Assembly (NCBI GenBank): GCA_039767595.1
Contig: JBDNBY010000028.1
Coordinates: 1 to 13,778, forward strand
DNA length: 13,778 nucleotides
DNA from: JBDNBY01 sp039767595
Lineage (GTDB): Bacteria > Pseudomonadota > Alphaproteobacteria > Rhodobacterales > Rhodobacteraceae
Reading direction: 5' to 3'
How positions within the stretch are numbered: position 1 is the stretch's first letter; each line of letters opens with the position of its first letter. This document shows, in pieces, positions 6,231-12,984 of the stretch. The notes under the pieces are model-generated. The model was not told the DNA's origin and searched no databases. It was given only the letters and a program-made list of their open reading frames with translations. The translations under genes were made by a program, and so were the position numbers.

Positions 6231-8065
6231 GAGGTGCTTTGCGACAAGTCTTCGAGCATGAGCCATTCTTCTTCGGCCGCCTCGAGTTTGCTTTGACGCT
6301 CGATCAGCATTTCGGTGGCTTTATTGAACTTCACTGGCTCGCGCGTGAACAGATCGGCATCGCTCAAGAGGTCTGAGAGTTTGGCAATCTCGGCTTCGAT
6401 CCGTGCAATTTCTGCCGGTAGGGCCTCGAGGCGGTGCTTTTGGGTATAGCTGAGCTTGGCCGCCGGTGCGCCGCCCGCCTGTGCCGTGGGTTTTGCGCCC
6501 TTGTCGGCCCCCTTGCCCTTGCGGCCATGGCTCTTATCCCCCTGCGCCGCGGCGTTGAGGGATTTTTGATGCTGATAATCACTCCAGCCCCCAGCGTAGA
6601 CCGTACACACGCCCTGCCCCTCAAAGGCGACGGTGGTGGTGACCGTGCGATCAATAAAGTCGCGGTCATGCGAAACGAGGACAACCGTGCCGTCAAAATC
6701 TGTGATCAATTCCTGTAATAAATCGAGCGTTTCGATATCCAAATCATTCGTCGGCTCGTCCAAAACAAGGAAATTGGCAGGGCGCGCCATCAATTTGGCC
6801 AGCAGCAACCGCGCCTTTTCGCCCCCAGAGAGGGAGCGCACGGGCGCCCGCGCTTGACCTTCGTCGAATAGAAATTCCTTGAGATAGCCGACCACATGTT
6901 TGGGCTGTCCACGCACAAGCACTTGATCCGCCTTGCCCGACACGCGCATGTCAGGATCGCCTGTTAAGCTTTCCCACAAGGTCATGGATGGATCAAGCTG
7001 TGCCCGCGCTTGATCAAAAAACGCGACGTCTAAGTTGGTGCCAAGCTTGATCGTGCCACGATCAGGTGCCTCCAAGCCCAGAATCATTTTGAGTAATGTC
7101 GTCTTGCCAATGCCATTTGGCCCAACAAATGCAATGCGATCGCCACGCTGCACGGTGATGGAAAAGTCTTTTACAATCGGCTTGTCATCGTAGGATTTTT
7201 GCACATCTTCGGCGACCACCACTTTGCGCCCCGATTTTTGTGATGCCTCGAGCGCCATGGCCGCCGTGCCTTGGCGTTTGATCTGCGAGGCGCGCTCAGA
7301 GCGCAGCTCTTGCAAGGCGCGCACACGTCCTTGGTTGCGCTTGCGCCGCGCCGAAATCCCCTCGACGGCCCAGCGGGCCTCTTCTTTGATCTTGCGATTG
7401 AGCTTGTGGCGATATTGATCTTCTTCTTCCCAGATCTTCTCGCGCCAAGCCTCAAACCCGCCAAAACCGACTTCGGCCATGCGCACTTCGCCGCGATCCA
7501 CCCAAAAAGTGTTGCGCGTCAACGCATTTAAAAATGCGCGGTCATGCGAGATTAAAACAAAGGCAGACTGCGTTGATTTCAAGTAGTTTTCCAGCCATTG
7601 GATGGCCTCGATATCCATGTGGTTCGTCGGCTCATCGAGCAGCAAGACATCTGGCTCCGTGGCCAAAAGCTTCGCCAAAGCGGCGCGGCGCCGCTCGCCG
7701 CCAGAGGCGGTCTCAACCGGACGCTCGGGATCGAATTTTAGCCCTTCGGAGACCATCTCAATTTTATAGCGCTCCGCATCCGGCAGGCCATCAGCGGCAA
7801 AATCGCCCAAGGTCGCATAGCCGCTCATATCCGGCTCTTGCTCCATATATCCGGCATAGGTGCCAGAGGGCAAAATACGGTCCCCTTGATCGGGTTCAAC
7901 GAAGCCGGCCATGATTTTCATCAAAGTCGATTTCCCCGATCCATTGCGCCCAACCAGCGCGACGCGCTCGCCTTCGTGCAAAGTGACGGATAGATTTTTA
8001 AAGAGCGGATCGCCCCCGTAACCGAGGGAAATATCGACAAGTTGGAGTACCGGAGATTTAGCCAT
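6227..8065 (-). CDS. uup: ABC-F family ATPase, Uup type
   Basis: 612 aa with two ABC ATPase domains and no membrane segments. Domain 1 has Walker A GRNGSGKST (39-47), signature SGGERRRAAL (121-130), Walker B LLLDEP (141-146) and H-loop SHD (173-175). A charged helical linker at about 205-270 is the ABC-F P-site tRNA-interaction motif region. Domain 2 has GPNGIGKTT (315-323), LSGGEKARL (412-420), LVLDEP (433-438) and SHD (465-467). After a K/G/A-rich hinge (505-535) comes a coiled-coil C-terminal domain (about 538-608), the mark of Uup rather than EttA. ABC-F proteins bind the ribosomal E site; Uup is linked to ribosome function and transposon precise excision in E. coli. The start has GGAGGG very close (2-3 nt), but the MAKSPVLQLVDISLGYG start fits the family. 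It lies 40 nt downstream of olsB on the same strand. Confidence 0.92.
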   Translation of the reverse strand: MAKSPVLQLVDISLGYGGDPLFKNLSVTLHEGERVALVGRNGSGKSTLMKIMAGFVEPDQGDRILPSGTYAGYMEQEPDMSGYATLGDFAADGLPDAERYKIEMVSEGLKFDPERPVETASGGERRRAALAKLLATEPDVLLLDEPTNHMDIEAIQWLENYLKSTQSAFVLISHDRAFLNALTRNTFWVDRGEVRMAEVGFGGFEAWREKIWEEEDQYRHKLNRKIKEEARWAVEGISARRKRNQGRVRALQELRSERASQIKRQGTAAMALEASQKSGRKVVVAEDVQKSYDDKPIVKDFSITVQRGDRIAFVGPNGIGKTTLLKMILGLEAPDRGTIKLGTNLDVAFFDQARAQLDPSMTLWESLTGDPDMRVSGKADQVLVRGQPKHVVGYLKEFLFDEGQARAPVRSLSGGEKARLLLAKLMARPANFLVLDEPTNDLDIETLDLLQELITDFDGTVVLVSHDRDFIDRTVTTTVAFEGQGVCTVYAGGWSDYQHQKSLNAAAQGDKSHGRKGKGADKGAKPTAQAGGAPAAKLSYTQKHRLEALPAEIARIEAEIAKLSDLLSDADLFTREPVKFNKATEMLIERQSKLEAAEEEWLMLEDLSQSTS

Positions 8066-8105
8066 ACCCTCCGCTAGCGCCCCGCCGCGCAGCCGTCAAT
8101 AGTGA

Positions 8106-8834
8106 TTACGCCCGCGCCGCCGCCATCGTCAGCAATCGTTTGCGCGCAGGGGGAATGCTATCAATCTCAACACCTGTGAAAACATGGATCGTGTTCATTT
8201 GGGCATCGATCACCGCATGATCACTGACCCAGCCCCCCATCATCAAATAGGATTTGAGCAAGGGCGGCATGGCGCGCATCGCACGGCGCATATCCGGCGG
8301 GCGCACCAATCGCGAGGCAAAGCGAAATACATTGGGCGCCTTGACTTGGGGCAGCCAGCGTTTTGGCCCCACATGCCGATGCTTGAGGAGCGAGAACGCA
8401 TCTAAATACGGCTCTTGGTCCGTGCCCGAAAATGACGCGCAGCCAAACAACAGGGATACGTTATGCTCGTGGACAAATTCGGTCAGCGCGGCCCACGCGA
8501 CGCGGACGATATCGGGATCCGAGACGTCAGGATCGATGCAAAACCGGCCCATCTCCATCATCACACCGTCATAAGCCTCAAGCGCCGAGAGCTCATAGTA
8601 CTGCGCAGCATAGCTTTGCTCGATCTGCGCGCCGCCGCTCAAGCGCAAAATCCGAAAGCAGGCGACAAGATCATGTTGATCCGTCATGATCATAAAATGG
8701 GTGCAGACATCGTCATGCTCGTCGCGGTCAATGCCGCTGGGCACAGCAAAACATTTGGCCCGCAACCGCTGACACCGTTGAACATCGCGTGCGCAGCGCG
8801 CCCGCGCTGCATGATATTTCGCAACACTGCTCAT
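8106..8834 (-). CDS. olsB: L-ornithine N-alpha-acyltransferase (lyso-ornithine lipid synthase)
   Basis: 242 aa GNAT-fold, hemolysin-like acyltransferase. OlsB transfers a 3-hydroxyacyl group from acyl-ACP to the alpha-amino group of ornithine, the first step of phosphorus-free ornithine lipid. Family stretches are QSYAAQYYEL (73-82), MEMGRFCIDPD (93-103), LLFGCASFSGTD (128-139) and, near the end, PPLLKSYLMMGGWVSDHAVID (190-210) with MNTIHVFTGVEI (213-224) and IPPARKR. The length is slightly below many relatives, with a short N-terminus. AGGA lies 7 nt before the ATG. The second enzyme, OlsA, is commonly next door in related genomes as I recall, but here the flanking genes are uup and bamE. 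A Pho-box-like promoter lies upstream, fitting the known induction of ornithine lipid by phosphate starvation. Confidence 0.9.
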   Translation of the reverse strand: MSSVAKYHAARARCARDVQRCQRLRAKCFAVPSGIDRDEHDDVCTHFMIMTDQHDLVACFRILRLSGGAQIEQSYAAQYYELSALEAYDGVMMEMGRFCIDPDVSDPDIVRVAWAALTEFVHEHNVSLLFGCASFSGTDQEPYLDAFSLLKHRHVGPKRWLPQVKAPNVFRFASRLVRPPDMRRAMRAMPPLLKSYLMMGGWVSDHAVIDAQMNTIHVFTGVEIDSIPPARKRLLTMAAARA

Positions 8835-8864
8835 ATCTTTGTCCTGAATTACGCCTTTTCACAC

Positions 8865-8898
8865 ATCCTATCGGGTCTTTATGTCAGGTAAATGACAC
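8865..8898 (-). promoter_or_regulatory. olsB: Pho-box-like promoter of olsB
   Basis: On the minus strand GTGTCAT (8892-8898), four bases TTAC, then CTGACAT (8881-8887): two direct 7-mers in 11-bp register matching the PhoB consensus CTGTCAT-N4-CTGTCAT at 12 of 14 positions. Ten bases further is TAGGAT (8865-8870), a fair -10, and transcription would start about 24 nt before the olsB ATG. In Pho promoters the box replaces the -35 at just this distance. The same bases also form TGTCA-N6-TGACA, an inverted repeat, so another regulator is possible. Confidence 0.55.
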
Positions 8899-8908
8899 GC
8901 GCCGCGTG
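8896..8908. repeat. GC-rich inverted repeat after bamE
   Basis: CACGCG and CGCGTG flank a single central base; as RNA it folds as CACGC, 3-nt loop, GCGTG. It lies about 20 nt after the bamE stop and touches the Pho-box-like site. It may be a weak terminator for bamE, but the T-run is poor (TCATTT on the minus strand). Confidence 0.35.
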
Positions 8909-8928
8909 AATGCAGATCCATGCCGCTG

Positions 8929-9375
8929 TTATTCAGACCCGATAAAATCACCTAGATCAATGCGCCCTGCGTTTTCGGCCAAGGACGCAAGGAACCCGCC
9001 GTGATCTTCGATGGTTTCCGTCACGCGGCGCTCGAGCGGCACCACACGGCCATCAGAAAGGTCAAACCGCTCAATATTGCGCAGCACGCCCGTGGGCTCA
9101 AAACTAAAGGCAACGATATCGCGGCGGATCACTTTGGGCTCGCGCGCACCGTAATGGCGAATAGTCGATTCCACATAATAGATCCGATTGTCGCGCCGCA
9201 GCGCCGTGACCGAGGCCGAGCCAAGCTTTTCCTCGATGCTCTCTTTGGTATCGAGACCGACGACAATATCCGCAAGGTCACTGGGAAGCGGGGCATACCC
9301 ATGATCGCGCAGCCGCTCTGAACAGGCAACTGTGGTGCTTAAAATGATAAAGCCAACCCAAGCGGTCAAACGCAT
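8929..9375 (-). CDS. bamE: Outer membrane assembly factor BamE (SmpA/OmlA lipoprotein)
   Basis: 148 aa. BamE is the small lipoprotein of the BAM complex that inserts beta-barrel proteins into the outer membrane. The N-terminus MRLTAWVGFIILSTTVACSE is a lipoprotein signal with Cys18 as the lipidated residue; the -3 position is Thr, a little unusual for a lipobox. The SmpA/OmlA core follows: DIVVGLDTKESIEEKLGSAS (36-55), then RDNRIYYVESTI and IVAFSFEPTGVLRNIERFDL, two strands of the fold. The C-terminus FLASLAENAGRIDLGDFIG resembles alphaproteobacterial BamE. The frame is open up to 10080, antisense to the next gene, but GGGGAGG 7 nt before the ATG at 9375 fixes the start. It is divergent from the DUF177 gene, a common pairing in Rhodobacterales. 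Confidence 0.92.
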   Translation of the reverse strand: MRLTAWVGFIILSTTVACSERLRDHGYAPLPSDLADIVVGLDTKESIEEKLGSASVTALRRDNRIYYVESTIRHYGAREPKVIRRDIVAFSFEPTGVLRNIERFDLSDGRVVPLERRVTETIEDHGGFLASLAENAGRIDLGDFIGSE

Positions 9376-9382
9376 TTTCGTT

Positions 9383-9389
9383 CCTCCCC
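9383..9389 (-). promoter_or_regulatory. bamE: bamE ribosome binding site that fixes the start
   Basis: Reads GGGGAGG on the minus strand, 7 nt before the ATG at 9373-9375. It separates the real 148-aa gene from a longer frame that runs antisense to the neighbouring gene. Confidence 0.8.
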
Positions 9390-9526
9390 AAAGCACATCT
9401 GGCGCGCTTGCCACGACCGTGTGCCATGTATTATTGCAAACCTTGGTCTGCATGCGTTGAACCGTAACGCAAAACCGACTAGGTAGTGATCTACTCAATC
9501 TTTGCCTTAAGTGAAAGCAGCTTGCA

Positions 9527-10102
9527 ATGAACAAGACACATTCCGCCCAAAATGCAGCCTCTCCATCGCACCATCTCATTGAAACGGCTGAGCTATCCAA
9601 AAGCAAAGTCACCCAATTCAAATACACCGCCTCGGCCCAAGAGATGACGCATATCGCCGATAATCTAGGTGTGTCCGATATCGCCAAGCTAAGATTCGAT
9701 GGCAAGATTACTCCAAAGGGCAAGCGCGACTTTCGCCTCACAGGCACATTAGGGGTCACTGTGACACAGGCCTGCGGCGTGACGCTAGAGCCTGTGCGCA
9801 CGCGGATCGACGACACGGTCGAGCGTATTTTCGTCGCGCAATGGCATGAAGAGATGACCGACGAAGAGCGCGAGATCCCCGATGATGACCGCCTCGAGCC
9901 GCTGGGCGATCTGATCAATCTTTTGAATATCGCGGCCGAGCATATCGCCCTAGTGATTCCCGCCTTTCCACGTAAAGAGGGGCTTGATGATTTCGAAATC
10001 ACAGCCGCCCCCGACGGCGCACGCCCCCTCGATGACGCCGCGATGAAGCCATTTGCTAGCTTAGCGGCCCTCAAATCCAAGTTAGAGGGGAACGACGGCT
10101 AA
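9527..10102 (+). CDS. DUF177 (YceD-like) protein
   Basis: 191 aa, cytosolic. It belongs to the DUF177/YceD family, almost always found upstream of rpmF; plant and bacterial members are linked to 23S rRNA accumulation, so a role in large-subunit biogenesis is likely but not shown by the sequence. Family signals are the middle VTQACGVTLEPVRTRIDD (about 79-96), where a Cys precedes a LEP motif, then an acidic stretch EEMTDEEREIPDDDRLEPLG and the helix DLINLLNIAAEHIALVIPAFP. The first 27 residues are weakly conserved in the family and the ATG lacks a clear Shine-Dalgarno, so the start is less certain than the gene. It is first in the plus-strand block, 151 nt from bamE and 175 nt ahead of rpmF. 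Confidence 0.88.
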   Translation: MNKTHSAQNAASPSHHLIETAELSKSKVTQFKYTASAQEMTHIADNLGVSDIAKLRFDGKITPKGKRDFRLTGTLGVTVTQACGVTLEPVRTRIDDTVERIFVAQWHEEMTDEEREIPDDDRLEPLGDLINLLNIAAEHIALVIPAFPRKEGLDDFEITAAPDGARPLDDAAMKPFASLAALKSKLEGNDG

Positions 10103-10139
10103 GCTTTTGCGAAGAATGCGCTGCGAATGCAAAAAAAGG

Positions 10140-10167
10140 CTTGCACCATTTTAAACTTTGTCTATTT
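10140..10167 (+). promoter_or_regulatory. rpmF: Possible rpmF promoter
   Basis: CTTGCA (10140-10145), 16 nt, then CTATTT (10162-10167), fairly close to the alphaproteobacterial pattern CTTGAC-N17-CTATAT. It would give a leader of about 100 nt before rpmF. A second weak pair, TTGCTC (10211) and TAGAAA (10233), lies nearer the gene. The 175-nt gap after DUF177 and this signal suggest rpmF can be transcribed on its own. Confidence 0.35.
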
Positions 10168-10242
10168 TCGCGACTTCATGACAAATCAGCACTTTTGCGC
10201 TTGGGGCTCATTGCTCAACCATCTGTGTGACATAGAAACCTA

Positions 10243-10255
10243 GGGGCGCGGCCCC
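10243..10255. repeat. Small GC hairpin in the rpmF leader
   Basis: GGGGC and GCCCC pair around GCG, ending 22 nt before the rpmF ATG. It is the only GC-rich element in an otherwise AT-rich leader, and it could influence rpmF translation or transcript stability. No known riboswitch or ribosomal-protein leader is recognised. Confidence 0.3.
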
Positions 10256-10277
10256 GATAAGAATTGAGTGAATACCA

Positions 10278-10484
10278 ATGGCTGTTCAACAGAATAAAGT
10301 GTCGAAATCACGCCGCAACAACCGCCGTGCGCATGACGCGCTCGTGGCTGCGAACCCAAATGAGTGCCCAAACTGTGGCGAGCTGAAGCGCCCACACCAT
10401 GTGTGTGCAAGCTGTGGCCATTATGCTGACCGCGAAGTCATTGCGACTGTTGACGAGATTGAAATCGACGAAGACGCGGCGTAA
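10278..10484 (+). CDS. rpmF: 50S ribosomal protein bL32
   Basis: 68 aa, typical size. L32 is a small zinc-ribbon protein of the large subunit. It starts MAVQQNKVSKSRRNNRRAHD, the basic N-terminal tail that threads into rRNA. The zinc site is C-x2-C at 30 and 33 and C-x2-C at 43 and 46, all four cysteines present, so this is the zinc-binding rather than the Cys-less paralogue. The acidic tail EIEIDEDAA is unremarkable for alphaproteobacteria. It is followed by a hairpin and then plsX 37 nt later, the usual rpmF-plsX-fabH order. Confidence 0.97.
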   Translation: MAVQQNKVSKSRRNNRRAHDALVAANPNECPNCGELKRPHHVCASCGHYADREVIATVDEIEIDEDAA

Positions 10485-10503
10485 CTTTCCAGTAAATGGA
10501 AAG
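10485..10503 (+). repeat. Stem-loop between rpmF and plsX
   Basis: CTTTCCA and TGGAAAG form a perfect 7-bp stem around GTAAA, starting at the base after the rpmF stop and ending 18 nt before plsX. No T-run follows, so it is not a standard terminator. It probably protects the rpmF 3' end or marks an mRNA processing or partial read-through point, letting L32 be made in excess over PlsX. Confidence 0.5.
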
Positions 10504-10521
10504 ACAAAGTAGGTCCAAAAT

Positions 10522-11613
10522 ATGCAAGCGCCCCCCCCCGCGACTGACGAACGACTAACGATCAGTATTGACGCGATGGGAGGCGACAAAGGCCCCAAGC
10601 CCGTAGTTTACGGGCTTGATAAGGTCGCGCGTGCGCATCCGAATGTTGACTTTGTCATACATGGCGACGAAGAGCTCCTGAGTAAATACGCCAAACGATG
10701 CCGCCACCTCAAAGAGCGCATCACGATCATTCCCACGGCAAAAACTGTCACGATGCATGACAAACCGTCGCAAGCTATGCGCAATGCGATGGGCACATCC
10801 ATGTATTCGGCTATTGATTCAGTGCGCTCGGGCGATGCCTCTGTCTGCGTGTCCTGCGGCAACACTGGGGCCTTGATGGCAATTTCAATGCTGCGACTGC
10901 GCAAATTGGACGGCGTCAATCGCCCCGCAATCGCTGTGTTATGGCCGTCATATAATAAAACAGGATTTAATGTGGTGTTGGACGTCGGTGCGGATCTGCG
11001 CGCTGATCCACAAGATTTGCTGCAATATGCATTGATGGGCACGTCCTATGCCCGCAATGGCATGTCAATCCACACGCCGCGTGTCGGTTTGTTGAATGTT
11101 GGCACCGAAGAGCACAAAGGCCGCGCAGAGCTTCGTGACGCGGGTACATTACTGGAGCGCTATCAGAACGAAGGACAGTACGATTACATTGGTTATGTCG
11201 AGGGCGGAGATATCTGCTCAGACCGCGTGGATGTGATTGTCACCGACGGATTTACTGGCAATGTCGCCCTCAAAACCGGCGAAGGCACGGCAAGCTTTAT
11301 TGGCGCATCGCTTAGATCCGCCTTTGCCCACTCGCCCCTCTCGCGCCTCGCCGCGCTTTTGGCCCTGACATCCTTGCGGCGCTTGCGCAAACGGATTGAT
11401 CCACGACGTGTGAATGGCGGCGTGTTTTTGGGCCTCAATGGGATCGTTGTAAAATCACACGGATCAGCTGATGCGACGGGGGTAGCCGCAGCTGTATCCT
11501 TGGCCGTTACACTCGCGCAATCACAGTTTCACGATAAAATCGTGGCCCGACTTGCGAGATTGGACGAACAAGCACATAGTGGTCAAACCCTCGAACAGGA
11601 GAAGAGTGAATGA
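10522..11613 (+). CDS. plsX: Phosphate acyltransferase PlsX
   Basis: 363 aa peripheral membrane enzyme converting acyl-ACP and phosphate to acyl-phosphate, the donor for PlsY in phosphatidic acid synthesis. Family stretches are ISIDAMGGDKGP (14-25), VSCGNTGALMAISML, VVLDVGADLRADP, GLLNVGTEEHKG and VDVIVTDGFTGNVALKTGEG. The C-terminal GVFLGLNGIVVKSHGSAD is also typical. The start is MQAPPPATDERLTISID; the next in-frame Met is Met19, inside the conserved motif, so the ATG at 10522 is the only sensible start. Codons 4-6 lie in a run of nine C, discussed as a finding. The gene ends in ATGA, overlapping the fabH start by 4 nt. Confidence 0.97.
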   Translation: MQAPPPATDERLTISIDAMGGDKGPKPVVYGLDKVARAHPNVDFVIHGDEELLSKYAKRCRHLKERITIIPTAKTVTMHDKPSQAMRNAMGTSMYSAIDSVRSGDASVCVSCGNTGALMAISMLRLRKLDGVNRPAIAVLWPSYNKTGFNVVLDVGADLRADPQDLLQYALMGTSYARNGMSIHTPRVGLLNVGTEEHKGRAELRDAGTLLERYQNEGQYDYIGYVEGGDICSDRVDVIVTDGFTGNVALKTGEGTASFIGASLRSAFAHSPLSRLAALLALTSLRRLRKRIDPRRVNGGVFLGLNGIVVKSHGSADATGVAAAVSLAVTLAQSQFHDKIVARLARLDEQAHSGQTLEQEKSE

Positions 11614-12581
11614 TCACACGCGCGGTTGTCAAAGGAGTGGGCCATTACCTACCCAAACGCGTTGTTGAAAACAGCGAGTTTGAAGCGTCCATCGAAACCA
11701 GTGATGCATGGATTCGGTCGCGCTCGGGGATTGAACGGCGGCATTTTGCCGAAGGGGACGAGACAACATCAACTATGGCTGCCGAAGCGTCTCGGCGCGC
11801 CTTAGAGGCTGCGGGTCTGACGCCCCAAGATGTCGATGCGATTGTGGTTGCGACATCTTCCCCAGATCATACATTCCCATCCGTTGCGACGATGGTCCAA
11901 GCACAAATCGGCGCGAACAATGCCTTTGCCTTTGATGTGCAAGCGGTCTGCGCAGGATTTATTTTCGCGCTAAGCACGGCACAATCGATGATCGCCTCGG
12001 GCCAATGCAAAACGGCGATTGTGATTGGTGCAGAAACGTTCTCTAAATTGATGGACTGGACGGATCGTGGCACCTGCGTGCTTTTTGGCGATGGGGCTGG
12101 CGCACTTGTCTTGAGCGCGCAAGACGGCACAGGCCAATCAAGTGATCGCGGCGTTCTTGCGGTCGATCTCAATTCTGATGGTCGATACAAAGACATCTTA
12201 TATGTCGATGGCGGCGTGATCACGCAAAACACTGGATTTTTGCGGATGCAAGGCAAAGAAGTTTTCCGCCATGCCGTCGAGAAACTCGCCCAAACAGCCG
12301 AGACTGTGATGGCTAAAACTCAGATCGACCCGACAGACATTGACTGGATCATTCCGCATCAAGCGAACATTCGTATCATTCAAGGCATCGCCAAAAAACT
12401 GAATGTGGATATGGCCAAAGTCATCACTACCGTCCAAGATCATGGCAATACGTCAGCAGCATCGATTCCCCTAGCCATGAGTGTTGCACACGAATCTGGG
12501 CGACTCAAAGCCGGCGATCTCGTCTTATCTGAGGCGATTGGCGGCGGTTTAGCATGGGGTTCTGTACTTTTACGGTGGTAA
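11610..12581 (+). CDS. fabH: 3-oxoacyl-[acyl-carrier-protein] synthase III
   Basis: 323 aa. FabH condenses acetyl-CoA with malonyl-ACP to begin fatty acid chains. The thiolase-fold catalytic triad is Cys114 (QAVCAGFIFA), His250 (WIIPHQANIRI) and Asn280 (QDHGNTSAAS). The C-terminal SEAIGGGLAWGSVLLRW and the N-terminal GVGHYLPKRVVEN are typical, as is SDAWIRSRSGIERRHFA (31-47). The start overlaps the plsX stop (ATGA) and AGGAG lies 10 nt upstream, within plsX, so translation is likely coupled. Together with PlsX it places the first step of chain synthesis and the first step of phospholipid use under one transcript. The length and active site are normal. Confidence 0.97.
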   Translation: MITRAVVKGVGHYLPKRVVENSEFEASIETSDAWIRSRSGIERRHFAEGDETTSTMAAEASRRALEAAGLTPQDVDAIVVATSSPDHTFPSVATMVQAQIGANNAFAFDVQAVCAGFIFALSTAQSMIASGQCKTAIVIGAETFSKLMDWTDRGTCVLFGDGAGALVLSAQDGTGQSSDRGVLAVDLNSDGRYKDILYVDGGVITQNTGFLRMQGKEVFRHAVEKLAQTAETVMAKTQIDPTDIDWIIPHQANIRIIQGIAKKLNVDMAKVITTVQDHGNTSAASIPLAMSVAHESGRLKAGDLVLSEAIGGGLAWGSVLLRW

Positions 12582-12616
12582 TCAACTCTTTAGATGATCT
12601 ATTTTCACCTCAGTTG

Positions 12617-12646
12617 TTGACTCCAATTCCCTGAAATCTCTATGCT
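12617..12646 (+). promoter_or_regulatory. ihfA: Probable ihfA promoter
   Basis: TTGACT (12617-12622), 18 nt, TATGCT (12641-12646): 5/6 and 4/6 matches to the vegetative consensus, in the 91-nt gap between fabH and ihfA. The start site would be near 12653, leaving a leader of about 20 nt that carries AGGGAG. It suggests ihfA and the MerR gene are transcribed independently of fabH. Confidence 0.55.
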
Positions 12647-12672
12647 CTTGCTCAGTCAGGGAGCACGTCTAC

Positions 12673-12975
12673 ATGTCGAATAAAACACTCACGCGGATGG
12701 ATCTAAGTGATGCGGTCTTCAACGAAGTCGGGCTGTCGCGCAACGAATCCGCGGCATTGGTCGAACGCATTTTAGATATGATGTCAGATGCGCTTGTGGA
12801 AGGTGAACAAGTGAAAATCTCATCCTTTGGGACCTTCAACATTAGATCCAAAAATGAACGCGTTGGGAGAAACCCCAAAACAGGGGAAGAGGTCCCAATC
12901 ACACCGCGCCGTGTCTTAACCTTTCGTGCGTCAAACCTGCTCAAAGATAGGGTCGAGCACGGTAATAAATCTTAA
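12673..12975 (+). CDS. ihfA: Integration host factor subunit alpha
   Basis: 100 aa, the normal length. IHF is a DNA-bending HU-family heterodimer that acts in nucleoid shape, recombination and sigma-54 promoters. The N-terminal helical part reads MDLSDAVFNEVGLSRNESAA (9-28), the body VKISSFGTFNIRSK (47-60), and the intercalating beta-arm GRNPKTGEEVPI (65-76) carries the key Pro68. RRVLTFRAS (79-87) follows, as in IHF-alpha rather than HU. A GGGAG lies about 9 nt before the ATG. The beta subunit gene is not in the window. The MerR-family gene begins 9 nt after the stop and is probably co-transcribed. Confidence 0.95.
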   Translation: MSNKTLTRMDLSDAVFNEVGLSRNESAALVERILDMMSDALVEGEQVKISSFGTFNIRSKNERVGRNPKTGEEVPITPRRVLTFRASNLLKDRVEHGNKS

Positions 12976-12984
12976 ACACGATCA

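Noticed and set aside
9376..10080. Long minus-strand frame joined to bamE (383 aa in total)
   Set aside because: The upstream part is Ser/Arg-rich and antisense to the DUF177 gene; the lipoprotein signal and GGGGAGG set the real start at 9375.
10105..10134. TTTTGC...GCAAAA pairing after DUF177 as a terminator
   Set aside because: Only 6 bp of mostly A-T pairs around an 18-nt loop; too weak to call.
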